Shown here: positions 36,170-45,359 of the stretch, piece after piece | Position numbering within the stretch: the first letter of the stretch is position 1 | Layout: each line of letters starts with the position of its first letter | DNA from: Sphingobium nicotianae | GTDB taxonomy: Bacteria; Pseudomonadota; Alphaproteobacteria; Sphingomonadales; Sphingomonadaceae | Direction: 5' to 3' | DNA length: 64,000 bases | Assembly (NCBI RefSeq): GCF_018603885.1 | Contig: NZ_JAHGAW010000008.1 | Location: 124,001-188,000, forward strand | Notes under the pieces: generated by a model | Told to the model about the DNA's origin: nothing | Database searches by the model: none | What the model saw: only the letters and a program-made list of their open reading frames with translations | Translations under genes and position numbers: made by a program

Positions 36170-37018
36170 ATGAGTCCGCCGATCAGCACGATCCTTTCAC
36201 CGATGTCCCGGCTGGCGGGCACGCCCGAAGTGGTCATTGCCGGCACATTGGAGACCGAGGGCGCGCTGGTCGCGACGGCATGGCTGGTGGGCGGAAGCGT
36301 TCGTACCGGGCCCTTGGTCGAGGATGCCGACTTCATCCGCGTCGCCGGGGTCGGCGGCATGGTCTTCGTCTTTCGTTATGGCGTTGTCGTCTCGGTGCAG
36401 GCCAGCGCGCAATCCACCCAGCGTTTCGACGCCGCGCTGGCGCCCTATATCGCGGACGTCGCCGATTTCCGGGAGGCGGAGACGGCCAATCTGGTCATCC
36501 GGACCGGCAGCGAGGATCGCGTCGGCCCCGACGGCCAGATCGTGCTGGCCGATGACAGCCCCGAACGGCTGTTGCTCGTCGCGACCGTCCTGTCGCGCAG
36601 CGTGATTTTGGCGCGCGACGAAACCCTGGTCTCGGAGGCGTTCGAACGGACCGCGCCCGTCGTCTCCGAGCTGCGTCAGAACGGCCGCGCGCCGCTGCCG
36701 ATCCGCCAGGTCATGAAGCTGGTGGGCAATGTGCTTGCCGCGCGTCACCGCGTGATGGGCATGGTGCAGGTCATCGAGCGGCCCGACCTGCTGTGGGACC
36801 ATCCCGGGCTCGACCGGCTCTACACGCGCCTCGAAGCGGAATATGAGCTCAAGGATCGTGCCGAAATCCTCGAGTTGAAATTCGGCGCGCTCGGCGACTT
36901 TGCGGACGTGCTGCTCAACATCGTGCAGGACAAACGCGCGTTTCGCACCGAGGCGGCGATCATCGCGCTGATCGCCTTCGAATTGTTGCTCAACCTGTTC
37001 GAGATGGCGATCCGCTGA
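36170..37018 (+). CDS. RMD1/YagE (DUF155) family protein
   Basis: A 282-residue protein of the DUF155 family, which includes mitochondrial RMND1 and Rmd1. Landmarks: VFVFRYGVVVSVQ near the N-terminus, VLSRSVILARDETLVSEAFERT in the middle, and DLLWDHPGLDRLYTRLEAEYELKDRAEILELKFGAL, then a single C-terminal transmembrane helix (IIALIAFELLLNLFEMAI), the family hallmark. Start ATG at 36170 with GGCGG upstream; 36158 and 36116 are alternatives. Bacterial function is unknown. Confidence 0.85.
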   Translation: MSPPISTILSPMSRLAGTPEVVIAGTLETEGALVATAWLVGGSVRTGPLVEDADFIRVAGVGGMVFVFRYGVVVSVQASAQSTQRFDAALAPYIADVADFREAETANLVIRTGSEDRVGPDGQIVLADDSPERLLLVATVLSRSVILARDETLVSEAFERTAPVVSELRQNGRAPLPIRQVMKLVGNVLAARHRVMGMVQVIERPDLLWDHPGLDRLYTRLEAEYELKDRAEILELKFGALGDFADVLLNIVQDKRAFRTEAAIIALIAFELLLNLFEMAIR

Positions 37019-37027
37019 CGGTGGCGC

Positions 37028-37852
37028 TCACAGGCGCGGCGCCGATCCGAGCATGATCAGCGAGGGCCAGCGGAACGTTTCCGTCTTCTCACCCGCCACG
37101 TCTCCCGAAGCATCAAAGCGTCGCTCGATGATCTGGCCGGCGCCGCCATTCTCGACCGCGACGATGGTGCTGCAGCGCGTGCCATAGACGGGATTGCGGA
37201 TGAAGACCGGCGATTGCAGAGCCTCTTGCGGCATGTCGGACGGCTCGTCGGGCGGCGTGCCCATGGGGGCCAGCTCTTCGTCGCGCAGCGGCGCGAACAG
37301 CGCGGTCGGATCCGCCGAGTCCGCCGCCAGCCAGGCCTGCAGAGCCGCCTTGAGCTGGAGCGTCTTGGGCCAGGGCGCCTCCAGGGCGCCGTTGGAAAGG
37401 CCATAGATGCCGGGCGTCAGCAGCGCAGGCAGGATCCGCCGCGGGCGGAAGAAGCGGCTCAGACCATGGCGCGGATGGCCGGTCAGGAAGTGGGCCTGGA
37501 CTGTATCGGCGACGATCAGGTTGAACGGATTGAACGCGTCGGGGTCCAGCGCCATCGGATTATCGTATGGCCCCCGGCGCGACAGCAGATTGGCGACCAG
37601 TTCCCCGCGCGAGGCCATGCCCGGCCGGGGCGGGCCATAGCCGCGCAGATTGGTGATGACGGCGAAGCGCCCCTCCGTCGAGATGCCAGCCCATGTCCCG
37701 CCCGCCTGCAGATCGCGGCCGGCAATGACATGGTCCGGATCGTCCCAGCGGGCGAGCGGTGCGGCCGGGCGATCATGCAGTTCGTCGCGATTGCCCGCCA
37801 TGACGAGCCGCCAGCGCGGATGGGCCTGCCAGGCGAAGGCAAGGACGCACAT
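37028..37852 (-). CDS. NRDE family protein (TANGO2-like)
   Basis: A 274-residue protein beginning MCVLAFAWQAHPRWRLVMAGNRDELHDRP, which contains the defining NRDE motif (residues 21-24) after an N-terminal Cys2. The Ntn-hydrolase-like core continues with GTWAGISTEGRFAVITNLR. Human TANGO2, the relative, has been linked to heme and lipid handling; the neighbouring hemW gene, three bases upstream of the ATG, makes a heme-related role in this operon attractive (inference). The sequence matches family length. Confidence 0.9.
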   Translation of the reverse strand: MCVLAFAWQAHPRWRLVMAGNRDELHDRPAAPLARWDDPDHVIAGRDLQAGGTWAGISTEGRFAVITNLRGYGPPRPGMASRGELVANLLSRRGPYDNPMALDPDAFNPFNLIVADTVQAHFLTGHPRHGLSRFFRPRRILPALLTPGIYGLSNGALEAPWPKTLQLKAALQAWLAADSADPTALFAPLRDEELAPMGTPPDEPSDMPQEALQSPVFIRNPVYGTRCSTIVAVENGGAGQIIERRFDASGDVAGEKTETFRWPSLIMLGSAPRL

Positions 37853-37855
37853 GGC

Positions 37856-39004
37856 TCAGGCCGCCACGATCTCGGCGAGGATGCCGTCGAGGAGGAGCAT
37901 GCCTTGTGGCGTCACCGTCAGGCGATCGCCGGCGCGGCTGAGCAGTCCGTGACCGGTGAGGCGCGTCACGGCGGCGTCGTCGACCAGTGCATTCGGCGAG
38001 AGCCCGGTCCGTGCGGCGAGAACTCGCAGATCCACGCCCTCGCCTAGTCGCAGGCCCATCATCAGCGCCTCGGCGGCGCGCTCGGCCGGTTCGAGCGCGC
38101 GTTCCTCGCAGAGGCCATGGCCGTTGCGGGCCAAGGCCGTCATCCAGTTTTCCGGTTTCCTGTGGCGCACCGTGGCGAGGCCGCCGCGCCGGCCATGGGC
38201 GCCGGGGCCGATGCCGGCATAATCGCCATAGCGCCAATAAGCGAGATTGTGCCGGCTCTCCTGACCGGGCGCGGCATGGTTCGAGACTTCATAGGCCGGG
38301 CGGTTCGCGGCGGCGGTCATCGCCTGCGTCATCTCGAACAGCTCGGCGGCATGATCGGGATCGGCGGGGATGAAATCGCCCTTGCGCACATCCGTCTCGA
38401 AGCGCGTGCCCGGCTCGATGGTGAGCTGATAGAGCGAGAGATGATCGGTGCCGAAGGCTAGGGCGCGGCGAAGCTCGGATTCCCATTCCGCAAGGCTCTG
38501 GCCGGGGCGGGCATAGATGAGGTCGATGCTGACCCGCTCGACGCTGCGCTGCGCGGCATCGAGCGCGGCCAGTCCCTCCGTCACATCGTGTGCCCGGCCG
38601 AGGAAGCGAAGCGCGGCCTCGTCGAGCGCCTGCAGGCCGAGCGACAGGCGGTTGACCCCGGCATCGGCGACCTGCGCGAAGCGCGCCGCCTCGGCACTGT
38701 TGGGATTGGCCTCCATGCTGATCTCGATGTCGGGCGCGAACGACCAGTGTCCTGCCGCCGCGGCGATCAGGGCGGCGATCGTCTGGGGCGGCATCAGCGA
38801 CGGGGTGCCGCCGCCGAAGAAGATCGAACCGAGCGCGCGGCCGGGCAGCATGGCGGCTTCATGCGCGAGATCGGCGAGCAGCGCCGCCCGCCACGCGGCC
38901 TGGTCGACGCTGTCGCGCACGTGACTGTTGAAGTCGCAATAGGGGCACTTGGCGACGCAGAACGGCCAGTGGATATAGAGGGCGAGCGGCGCCGGGGCGG
39001 TCAT
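37856..39004 (-). CDS. hemW: Radical SAM heme chaperone HemW
   Basis: A 382-residue radical-SAM protein of the HemN/HemW group. The cluster motif C-x3-C-x2-C is in HWPFCVAKCPYCDF (Cys16, 20, 23). Later features: FFGGGTPSLM, EANPNSAE and LSLGLQALDE. HemW, unlike HemN, lacks the N-terminal extension and inserts heme into respiratory enzymes instead of oxidising coproporphyrinogen. The rdgB-hemW order is conserved in alphaproteobacteria. The next gene (NRDE) starts 3 bp after its stop, so they form one operon. Confidence 0.93.
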   Translation of the reverse strand: MTAPAPLALYIHWPFCVAKCPYCDFNSHVRDSVDQAAWRAALLADLAHEAAMLPGRALGSIFFGGGTPSLMPPQTIAALIAAAAGHWSFAPDIEISMEANPNSAEAARFAQVADAGVNRLSLGLQALDEAALRFLGRAHDVTEGLAALDAAQRSVERVSIDLIYARPGQSLAEWESELRRALAFGTDHLSLYQLTIEPGTRFETDVRKGDFIPADPDHAAELFEMTQAMTAAANRPAYEVSNHAAPGQESRHNLAYWRYGDYAGIGPGAHGRRGGLATVRHRKPENWMTALARNGHGLCEERALEPAERAAEALMMGLRLGEGVDLRVLAARTGLSPNALVDDAAVTRLTGHGLLSRAGDRLTVTPQGMLLLDGILAEIVAA

Positions 39005-39034
39005 CGCCCCGCTATAGCGAAACGGGACGAAATG

Positions 39035-39463
39035 TCAGCCAGTGCATCGGTCTGCGCTGAGCAGCCTGAGCGCAGGCCAGTAGAGATAGGCCTCCTCCCG
39101 CTCGATCATCTTGCGCAGATAGTCGATCATGTCGACCAGCGCTGTGGCATAGCCGGCGCGATCCGCCTCGACCGCCGGCAATGTCCAGCGGCGGACATGG
39201 TCGGAGTAGATCCGTTGGCCGTTGCGGATTTCCTCCATGATCCTTTGCGCTTCCGGCAACTCGCCCGCGCGTCCGCTGGTGATGAGCGGCGCAATGATCA
39301 GCTCGTCCTCCGAGCGAAGATGCGTCTTGGCGAGGTTGGAAAGATGCATGCGAAGCTGCGTGATCTGATCGGCACGTGCGGGCGGCTCCCGGCGGGCGAT
39401 CATCAGCAATGCTTCCGCCGCTGCAACGAGCTGGCGATGTTCCTCGAACAGGTCTGCGGCCAT
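39035..39463 (-). CDS. Hemerythrin-like HHE-domain protein
   Basis: A 142-residue four-helix protein whose His/Glu spacing fits hemerythrin-type metal sites: His9 in FEEHRQL, His48 with Glu52/Glu54 in THLRSEDEL, His89 in YSDHVRRW and Glu124 in REEAYLYW. I start at ATG 39463; a longer frame to 39514 lacks support. Similar alphaproteobacterial proteins sense or store oxygen or iron. It lies between rdgB and hemW on the same strand, where most relatives have nothing, so it may be a local addition relevant to heme or redox. Confidence 0.75.
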   Translation of the reverse strand: MAADLFEEHRQLVAAAEALLMIARREPPARADQITQLRMHLSNLAKTHLRSEDELIIAPLITSGRAGELPEAQRIMEEIRNGQRIYSDHVRRWTLPAVEADRAGYATALVDMIDYLRKMIEREEAYLYWPALRLLSADRCTG

Positions 39464-39643
39464 TCGCGACCGGCCCCCCTTTTTGAAAATGACGCAAGCC
39501 ATTAGCGCCCGCAATCACCATAATCTGGTTAACGCGGCGCCGAGCGATGACCGGCCGATGACCGCTGCTGGACGTTCCGCGATGATTGCATCGCGAGCAT
39601 ACGCATCGCCGCTATCGCGCCTCACTCCTGAAGCGGCGGGTGC

Positions 39644-40270
39644 TTACCCGAACGCGTCCGCCACCAGCTTCGCGAAGGCGCGGGCGCGGTGACTGATCGC
39701 CTGCTTGGCGGCTGGCTCCATCTCGCCGAAGGTTTCGCTGTGGCCTTGGGGCAGGAAGACCGGATCATAGCCGAAACCGCGCGACCCGCGCGGCGGCCAG
39801 ACCAGGGTGCCGCCGACACGGCCTTCGAACAGCGCCGTCCCGCCGTCGGGCCAGGCCAGGCAGAGCGTGCAGACGAAGGCGGCGCTGCGGTCGACATCGC
39901 TGCCCTGTTCCGCGAGCAGACCCTCGACCTTGCCCATCGCCATGTACCAGTCGCGGCCCTTCTCGCCTTCGAACCATTGCCGCTCCGCCCAGTCGGCGGT
40001 GTAGACGCCGGGGCGTCCGCCGAGCGCGGCGACGTCGAGGCCGCTGTCATCGGCGAGGGCAGGGAGGCCGGAGGCGGTGGCCGAGGCCAGCGCCTTGAGC
40101 GTGGCATTCTGCGCGAAGGTGGTGCCGGTCTCGTCCGGCTCGGGCAGGCCGAGGTCGCCGGCGGAGACCGGCGCCATGCCATAGGGACCGAGCAGCGCCG
40201 TGATCTCGCGCACCTTGCCGGCATTGTGGCTGGCGATGACGAGGCGGCCGGGGGTGAGCTTGCGGGTCAT
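39644..40270 (-). CDS. rdgB: dITP/XTP pyrophosphatase
   Basis: House-cleaning NTPase of 208 residues hydrolysing dITP/XTP to monophosphates. Features: substrate-binding [13 protein letters not shown] near the start, the catalytic [20 protein letters not shown], and [17 protein letters not shown] towards the end. It is 48 bp downstream of rph on the same strand; the gap contains half of a CCGTTCG-type repeat (40290-40305). Confidence 0.95.
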   Translation of the reverse strand: MTRKLTPGRLVIASHNAGKVREITALLGPYGMAPVSAGDLGLPEPDETGTTFAQNATLKALASATASGLPALADDSGLDVAALGGRPGVYTADWAERQWFEGEKGRDWYMAMGKVEGLLAEQGSDVDRSAAFVCTLCLAWPDGGTALFEGRVGGTLVWPPRGSRGFGYDPVFLPQGHSETFGEMEPAAKQAISHRARAFAKLVADAFG

Positions 40271-40289
40271 GATTGGGTCACTCCCTAAC

Positions 40290-40305
40290 CGCTCGACACG
40301 AACGG
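40290..40305. repeat. Half-site of the CCGTTCG repeat family between rph and rdgB
   Basis: CGCTCGACACGAACGG matches the right arm of the hairpin at 62530-62603. The left arm is absent here, so this is a decayed or solo half-element. Confidence 0.6.
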
Positions 40306-40318
40306 AGAATTGAAAAGC

Positions 40319-41035
40319 TTACCGCCCCGTGGCCTTGTCCTGCGCCGCGAAGATGTTCGTGCAGCCGATGCGGGCGAGGCGGAGCAGGCGCAGCAGCGCT
40401 TCCTCGTCATAGGTGGCGCCTTCCGCGGTCGCCTGCGCCTCGGCGATGTTGCCGTCGGAGAGCAGGACGAAATTGGCGTCGGCATGGGCATTGCTGTCCT
40501 CGATATAGTCGAGGTCGAGCACCGGCGTGCCTTCATAGATGCCGCAGGAGACGGCGGCGACCTTGGCCTTGATCGGATCGGTGGTGAGCGTGCCGGCGGC
40601 GATCAGCTTGTCGACCGCGATGCGCAGCGCAACCCAGGCGCCGGAGATGCTGGCCGTGCGGGTGCCGCCGTCCGCCTGGATGACGTCGCAATCGAGTGTG
40701 ATCTGGCGTTCGCCGAGCAGCTTCATGTCGACGACCGAGCGCAGCGAGCGGCCGATCAGGCGCTGGATCTCCTGCGTGCGGCCGGATTGCTTGCCCTTCG
40801 CTGCCTCGCGGCTGCCGCGCGTGTGGGTGGCGCGGGGCAGCATGCCATATTCCGCCGTCACCCAGCCTTCGCCCTTGCCGCGCAGGAAGGGGGGGATGCG
40901 CTCCTCGACGCTGGCGGTGCAGAGCACGCGGGTGTCGCCGAAGGAGACGAGGCAGCTTCCCTCGGCATGGACGGTGAAGCCCGGCTCCATCGTGATAAGA
41001 CGCATTTCGTCGGGGGCACGGCCAGAGGGGCGCAT
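40319..41035 (-). CDS. rph: Ribonuclease PH
   Basis: Phosphate-dependent 3' exoribonuclease trimming tRNA 3' ends; 238 residues, typical. Family features: start [45 protein letters not shown], and [12 protein letters not shown] and [20 protein letters not shown], which contains the metal-binding acidic pair. First gene of a minus-strand run rph-rdgB-(HHE)-hemW-NRDE. In many alphaproteobacteria rph is directly divergent from hrcA; here three genes intervene. Confidence 0.96.
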   Translation of the reverse strand: MRPSGRAPDEMRLITMEPGFTVHAEGSCLVSFGDTRVLCTASVEERIPPFLRGKGEGWVTAEYGMLPRATHTRGSREAAKGKQSGRTQEIQRLIGRSLRSVVDMKLLGERQITLDCDVIQADGGTRTASISGAWVALRIAVDKLIAAGTLTTDPIKAKVAAVSCGIYEGTPVLDLDYIEDSNAHADANFVLLSDGNIAEAQATAEGATYDEEALLRLLRLARIGCTNIFAAQDKATGR

Positions 41036-41241
41036 GAGTCGGCCTTTCGGGGGAAGAGGGAAGAAGATGTCGGGCGGCCTTTAGGTCACTCGGCACCGAG
41101 GGCGCAAGGAGGATGGCCTTGCGCCATGCGACGAGCCGTTCAAGACGCGGGAAACGCCAGATTAACTCGCACTTGCCATAGAGCGGCCCCACTGGCAGAG
41201 ATTCCGACGCCGGCGATTGGCGAGCATTTGAGGGCCCCTGA

Positions 41242-42768
41242 ATGCAGCAAGGCAGCATGACCGGCGATACGGAGCAGGGCGCGCCGGCAATCCGTCCCCA
41301 GGCGAGCACGGTGGCCGGCGAGGTGCCGCTGTGCGTGGATCTTGACGGCACGCTCGCCCGCACCGATCTGCTGCACGAGGCGGCGGTGCGCTACATCAAG
41401 CAGTCGCCCTTCGCGCTCTTCCACCTGCTGATCTGGCTGCTGCACGGCAAGGCCTATCTCAAGCAGCGCCTTGCCGAGCGCGTCGTGTTGCGCGGCGACC
41501 TGCTGCCATACCGCGCCGACCTCGTCGAATTTCTGCGGGACGAGCGCGCGCGTGGGCGGGAGATTCATCTGGTCACCGCCTCGCCGCAGGCTTGGGCGGA
41601 CATGGTCGCGGCCCATCTCGGCCTGTTCGACGGCGCGACCGGCAGCGGCACGGAGAATTACAAGGGCAGGCGCAAGGCCAGCCTGCTGGTCGAGCGCCAT
41701 GGCGAGGGCGGCTATGACTATATTGGCGATCATGCCGCCGACTTCCCGATCTGGCTGACGGCGCGCACGGCCCACTTCGCGGGTCGGCGCGGGCGCATCC
41801 ATTCGGCGCGGGTGAAGGGTGCGACGGTAGGCCAGCATTTCGACGTGGGCGAGCGCTCCAGGCTGCGCGGCCTCGTCAAGGCGGCGCGGCCGCATCAATG
41901 GTCCAAGAACCTGCTGCTGTTCGTCTCGATCACGGCGGCCCACCAGCTCTTCGATTTCGCGGCACTCGGCCGGGTGGTGCTGGCCTTCGTCAGCTTCTCG
42001 CTGATGGCCTCGGCGACCTACATGATCAACGACATGCTCGATCTCGACACGGATCGCGCCCATCCGCGCAAGAGCCGGCGGCCCTTTGCGAGCGGCGCGG
42101 TGGGCATTGCCGACGGGATCGTGGCGATCGCGCTCCTGTCGGGCATCGCGATCGGCATTGCGGTCGTTCTCGGCGCACCGTTCGTCGTCTCGCTGGGCGT
42201 CTATGTCGCGACGACGCTCGCTTATTCCTTCCGCCTGAAGCGCGCGGCGCTGGTCGACGTGATCACGCTGGCCGGGCTCTACACGCTGCGCATCGTCGCG
42301 GGGACCATCGCCGCGGCCATTCCCATTTCGAGCTGGCTGCTGGCGTTCGCGATGTTCTGCTTCATCACCCTCGCCATCGCCAAGCGCTGTGCCGAGCTCA
42401 CCGGCACGCAGGTCAGCCTCGACAACAAGATCGCCGGGCGCGGCTATTATGGCGCGGATATCGAGGTGCTGGCCGGCATGGGCAGCGCCAGCACCTTCTG
42501 CGCCTCGCTGGTGCTCTGCATCTACACGACCCAGCCTTATGTCGCGACGCGCTATGCCAGCCCGGAAATCCTGTGGCTGCTCTGCCCGATCCTGATCTAC
42601 CTGCTCAGCCGCATCCTCATCCTCGCCCGGCGCGGCCATATGGACGACGATCCCATCGTCTTCTGCGTCAAGGACAAAATCACGCTGAAGCTCGTCGGCA
42701 TCTCCGCTTTGGTGCTGGTCGCCGCCGCCTACATTCACCTGCCCCTCAAGCTGATCGCCGACGTATGA
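41242..42768 (+). CDS. HAD phosphatase fused to UbiA-family prenyltransferase
   Basis: A 508-residue bifunctional protein. Residues about 28-190 are a HAD hydrolase (CVDLDGTLAR with Asp33/Asp35; LVTASPQ; DYIGDHAADFPIW). Residues about 210-508 are a polytopic UbiA domain with the first Asp-rich motif as MINDMLDLDTDRAHPRKSRRP and several hydrophobic segments. The fusion parallels mycobacterial decaprenyl-phosphoribose synthase and its phosphatase, so transfer of a sugar phosphate to polyprenyl phosphate followed by dephosphorylation is a reasonable guess. The SMR-like gene overlaps its stop (ATGA). Confidence 0.88.
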   Translation: MQQGSMTGDTEQGAPAIRPQASTVAGEVPLCVDLDGTLARTDLLHEAAVRYIKQSPFALFHLLIWLLHGKAYLKQRLAERVVLRGDLLPYRADLVEFLRDERARGREIHLVTASPQAWADMVAAHLGLFDGATGSGTENYKGRRKASLLVERHGEGGYDYIGDHAADFPIWLTARTAHFAGRRGRIHSARVKGATVGQHFDVGERSRLRGLVKAARPHQWSKNLLLFVSITAAHQLFDFAALGRVVLAFVSFSLMASATYMINDMLDLDTDRAHPRKSRRPFASGAVGIADGIVAIALLSGIAIGIAVVLGAPFVVSLGVYVATTLAYSFRLKRAALVDVITLAGLYTLRIVAGTIAAAIPISSWLLAFAMFCFITLAIAKRCAELTGTQVSLDNKIAGRGYYGADIEVLAGMGSASTFCASLVLCIYTTQPYVATRYASPEILWLLCPILIYLLSRILILARRGHMDDDPIVFCVKDKITLKLVGISALVLVAAAYIHLPLKLIADV

Positions 42769-43136
42769 CGCTCGCCCTGTTCGCTCTCATTGTCGCGAGC
42801 GTGACGCTCAATGCCTTCGCGCAGATCATCCTGCGCAAGGCGATGCTGGTCGCCGCGCCCTTGCCGCCGCTCAGCGAGCCGTTCGCGCTCGGTCTGCATC
42901 TCCTCGGCAATGCCTGGCTCTGGGCCGGGTTCATCTGTTTCGGCGGCAGCATCCTGCTGTGGCTGGGGGTGCTGTCCCGCGTCCCCGTGTCGATCGCTTA
43001 TCCCATGGCCTCGCTCGGCTATGTCGTGGCGATGGGCGTCGCGATCCTGTTCCTCGGCGAGACGGTGACGCTGGCGCGGGTCGTGGGGCTGGTCCTGATT
43101 TGCGCGGGCGTCTATTTTGTCGCGAACAGCGCCTGA
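42765..43136 (+). CDS. SMR/EamA-like four-helix transporter (ArnE/EmrE type)
   Basis: A 123-residue protein with four hydrophobic segments: LALFALIVASVTLNAFAQIILRKAML, AWLWAGFICFGGSILLWLGVL, SIAYPMASLGYVVAMGVAILFLGETV and RVVGLVLICAGVYFVA. Pro-Met-Ala-Ser in helix 3 and the GE between helices 3 and 4 resemble SMR proteins (SYAxxGxGxxxxxxxGxxxxGE). Start overlaps the UbiA gene stop. In this context a flippase for an undecaprenyl-linked sugar, as ArnE/ArnF, is more likely than a drug exporter. Confidence 0.8.
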   Translation: MTLALFALIVASVTLNAFAQIILRKAMLVAAPLPPLSEPFALGLHLLGNAWLWAGFICFGGSILLWLGVLSRVPVSIAYPMASLGYVVAMGVAILFLGETVTLARVVGLVLICAGVYFVANSA

Positions 43137-43142
43137 AGCGGG

Positions 43143-44230
43143 TCAGCGCTCGTCCGTGGGCCGGCGCAGGTCGATGATCCGATAGCCGCTGGTCGCCATC
43201 GCAGGCATGTCGCGTGCGAGAATGAGGCGGCGACCTCTCCCGAGATCGAAGTTCAGGACATGCGGGGCGACGAGGACGCCGTGAATGCCTTGCCGCTCGA
43301 GGATGAGCTGAAGATGGCGCCAGCCCATGCCGCCGGGCTCGAAGAGATTCTCGCCGCCGAGGAGCAGCAGGCGCGGCGTCGCGCCGGAAGCCAGATCGCG
43401 GGCGAGCGCCTGCGCGCCCGGACGATTGCCGGCTTCCAGCGGGGCGGCGTCCGTCCTGATCATCTGCCAGACATAGCCGCCATAGCCGCGCGCGCCGTCA
43501 TGGGTGCCGACCGGGCGGACCGGTGACAGGCCGGGCAACAGGAAAGGCGCATGGCCGACCAGCGACAGCGAGGCCAGCCAGGGGAGGATCGTGACCGCGA
43601 TCAGCCCGGCCCGCGACAGCGCTTGCCACCGCGCGGCGAACCACGCCATTGCGAGCTCCTGCGCGCGCACGAACAGGAGCAGGAGGAAGGGCACGGCAGG
43701 CAGCAGATATTTGGGGCTGAGAATGTTCAGCACCGGATAGATGGCGGGCAGGGCGGCTATCACCCAGGCAAAGGCGCGCCAGTCGCGGCGGCGCAGCCCA
43801 TCGATAAAGACCAGGCCGCCGCCGGCGAGCAGCAGCCAGCCGGCCGGGCTCAGCGCGATCGACAGGACGCTGATCTTCATGCGCAGATCCCAGCCGGGCA
43901 TGTGCGCCTTGTCGCGGATCTCGGCCGTGCTCATCGCCTGGATGCGCATGGGGCGCTCAGGAATACCGCGTCCGGCGTGCCGAACGTCCGCCAGAGCGCG
44001 GCTGCGGTTTCGTAGGACAGTGGCTGCCAGCCATAGCGATAGATGAGCAGCAGGCCCTGCTTGGCCGCGTCGAGATGCGCCATGGGCAGGATGCTGTTGA
44101 GATCGTCGCCCTCATAGCCGTCGCGATCGGCAAAGCGTAGGAGAAAGGCGAGATTGGCGAGCCAGAACAGCAGGACGAGAGCCGGGTTGATCCTGCGCTG
44201 CGTCCCCGTGCCGATCCCGTTCGTCATCAT
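43143..44230 (-). pseudogene. GT39-like membrane glycosyltransferase, internally deleted
   Basis: The N-terminal fragment (44230 to about 43935) has one TM helix (ALVLLFWLANLAFLLRFA) and the acidic DGYEGDDLNSILP with a following GWQPLSYE, typical of GT39/ArnT-like enzymes. It runs into a stop soon after DAVFLSAP. The C-terminal fragment (about 43970-43143) begins in another frame near RPMRIQAMSTAEIRDKAHMPGWDLR and contains several TM helices (PAGWLLLAGGGLVFI, ALPAIYPVLNILSPKYLLPAVPFLLLLF). The central ~100-200 residues expected for the family are missing. So a sugar transferase that would have used the lipid made by the neighbouring genes seems to be inactivated. Confidence 0.7.
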
Positions 44231-44306
44231 GCCCCCACGCGGCCGCTCACGGCGCAAGCTTTACTTGGCGGTTGAGGAAAGTCCAGCGAGCACCTAGCTT
44301 AGCGGA

Positions 44307-45350
44307 ATGAAGGGCCCGGCCATAGATCTACTCAGCGATCGCGCGCGCGAGATTTTCCGTCTCGTCGTTGAATCCTATCTGGGCGACGGCGCGCCGGTCG
44401 GCTCGCGCACGATCAGCCGGCTGCCCGGCCTCTCGCTCTCGCCGGCCTCGATCCGCAACGTGATGCAGGATCTGGAGGAAGCGGGGCTGCTCGCCGCGCC
44501 GCACACCTCGGCCGGCCGCATGCCGACCGACAGCGGGCTGCGCCTCTTCGTCGACGCGATGATGCAGGCGGCCGAGCCGCATGATGAGGACAAGCGCGCG
44601 ATCGAGCGTCAACTGACCGGCGAGGGGCCGATCGAGGATGCGCTCAATGCCGCCTCGGCCTTGCTCTCGGGCCTCTCGGCCTGCGCCGGGCTGGTTATGG
44701 TCCCGCGCCGCGAGGCGGTGCTCAGGCAGTTCGGCTTTGCCTGGCTCTCCTCCTCGCAGGCGCTCGCCGTGCTGGTCGGTGCCGACGGCAGCGTCGAGAA
44801 CCGCGTCGTCGATCTGCCGCCGGGCACGACGCCCTCGATGCTGATCGAGGCGGCCAATTTCCTGTCCGCCCACGCGACGGGGCGTACGCTGAGCGAGGCG
44901 CAGCAATGGCTGGCGCGGCAGATCTCCGAGGGAGAGCATGAACTGGACGAGGCCTCGCGCGATCTCGTCGCGCGCGGTCTTGCGGCCTGGAGCCGAGACC
45001 CGGCGGACCGGCCGGTGCTGATCGTGCGCGGACAGGCCAATCTCATCGACGATCATGCCGCCGCCGACCTGGAGCGCGTGCGCCAGTTGCTCGAGGAACT
45101 GGAAGGCAAGAGCGAGATTGCCCGCCTGCTCGACAGCGCGCGGGCGGGCGCGGCGACCAAGATCTTCATCGGATCTGAGAACAAGCTCTTTTCCCTGAGC
45201 GGCTCTTCGGTCATAGCCGCGCCTTACCGGGGGCCCGGCGGCCATGTGGTCGGCGTGGTTGGCGTGATCGGCCCGACGAGGTTGAACTATGCCCGCGTCG
45301 TCCCCATGGTGGATTTCACGGCGCAGACGCTCACCAAATTGATGCAATGA
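44307..45350 (+). CDS. hrcA: Heat-inducible transcription repressor HrcA
   Basis: A 347-residue repressor of class I heat-shock genes that binds CIRCE operators. N-terminal winged helix (about 10-80) with GSRTISRLPGLSLSPASIRNVMQDLEEAGLL and PHTSAGRMPTDSGLR, followed by a GAF-like and insert domains (LVMVPRREAVLRQFGFAWL; LLDSARAGAATKIFIGSENKLF; SVIAAPYRGPGGHVVGVVGVIGPTRLNYARVVPMV). No CIRCE sequence is visible upstream in this gap. grpE follows after 9 bp. Confidence 0.95.
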   Translation: MKGPAIDLLSDRAREIFRLVVESYLGDGAPVGSRTISRLPGLSLSPASIRNVMQDLEEAGLLAAPHTSAGRMPTDSGLRLFVDAMMQAAEPHDEDKRAIERQLTGEGPIEDALNAASALLSGLSACAGLVMVPRREAVLRQFGFAWLSSSQALAVLVGADGSVENRVVDLPPGTTPSMLIEAANFLSAHATGRTLSEAQQWLARQISEGEHELDEASRDLVARGLAAWSRDPADRPVLIVRGQANLIDDHAAADLERVRQLLEELEGKSEIARLLDSARAGAATKIFIGSENKLFSLSGSSVIAAPYRGPGGHVVGVVGVIGPTRLNYARVVPMVDFTAQTLTKLMQ

Positions 45351-45359
45351 CAGGTAATC

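Noticed and set aside
44258-44306. CIRCE or RpoH promoter before hrcA
   Set aside because: No TTAGCACTC/GAGTGCTAA dyad; CTTG- and CCTA-like pieces have wrong spacing.
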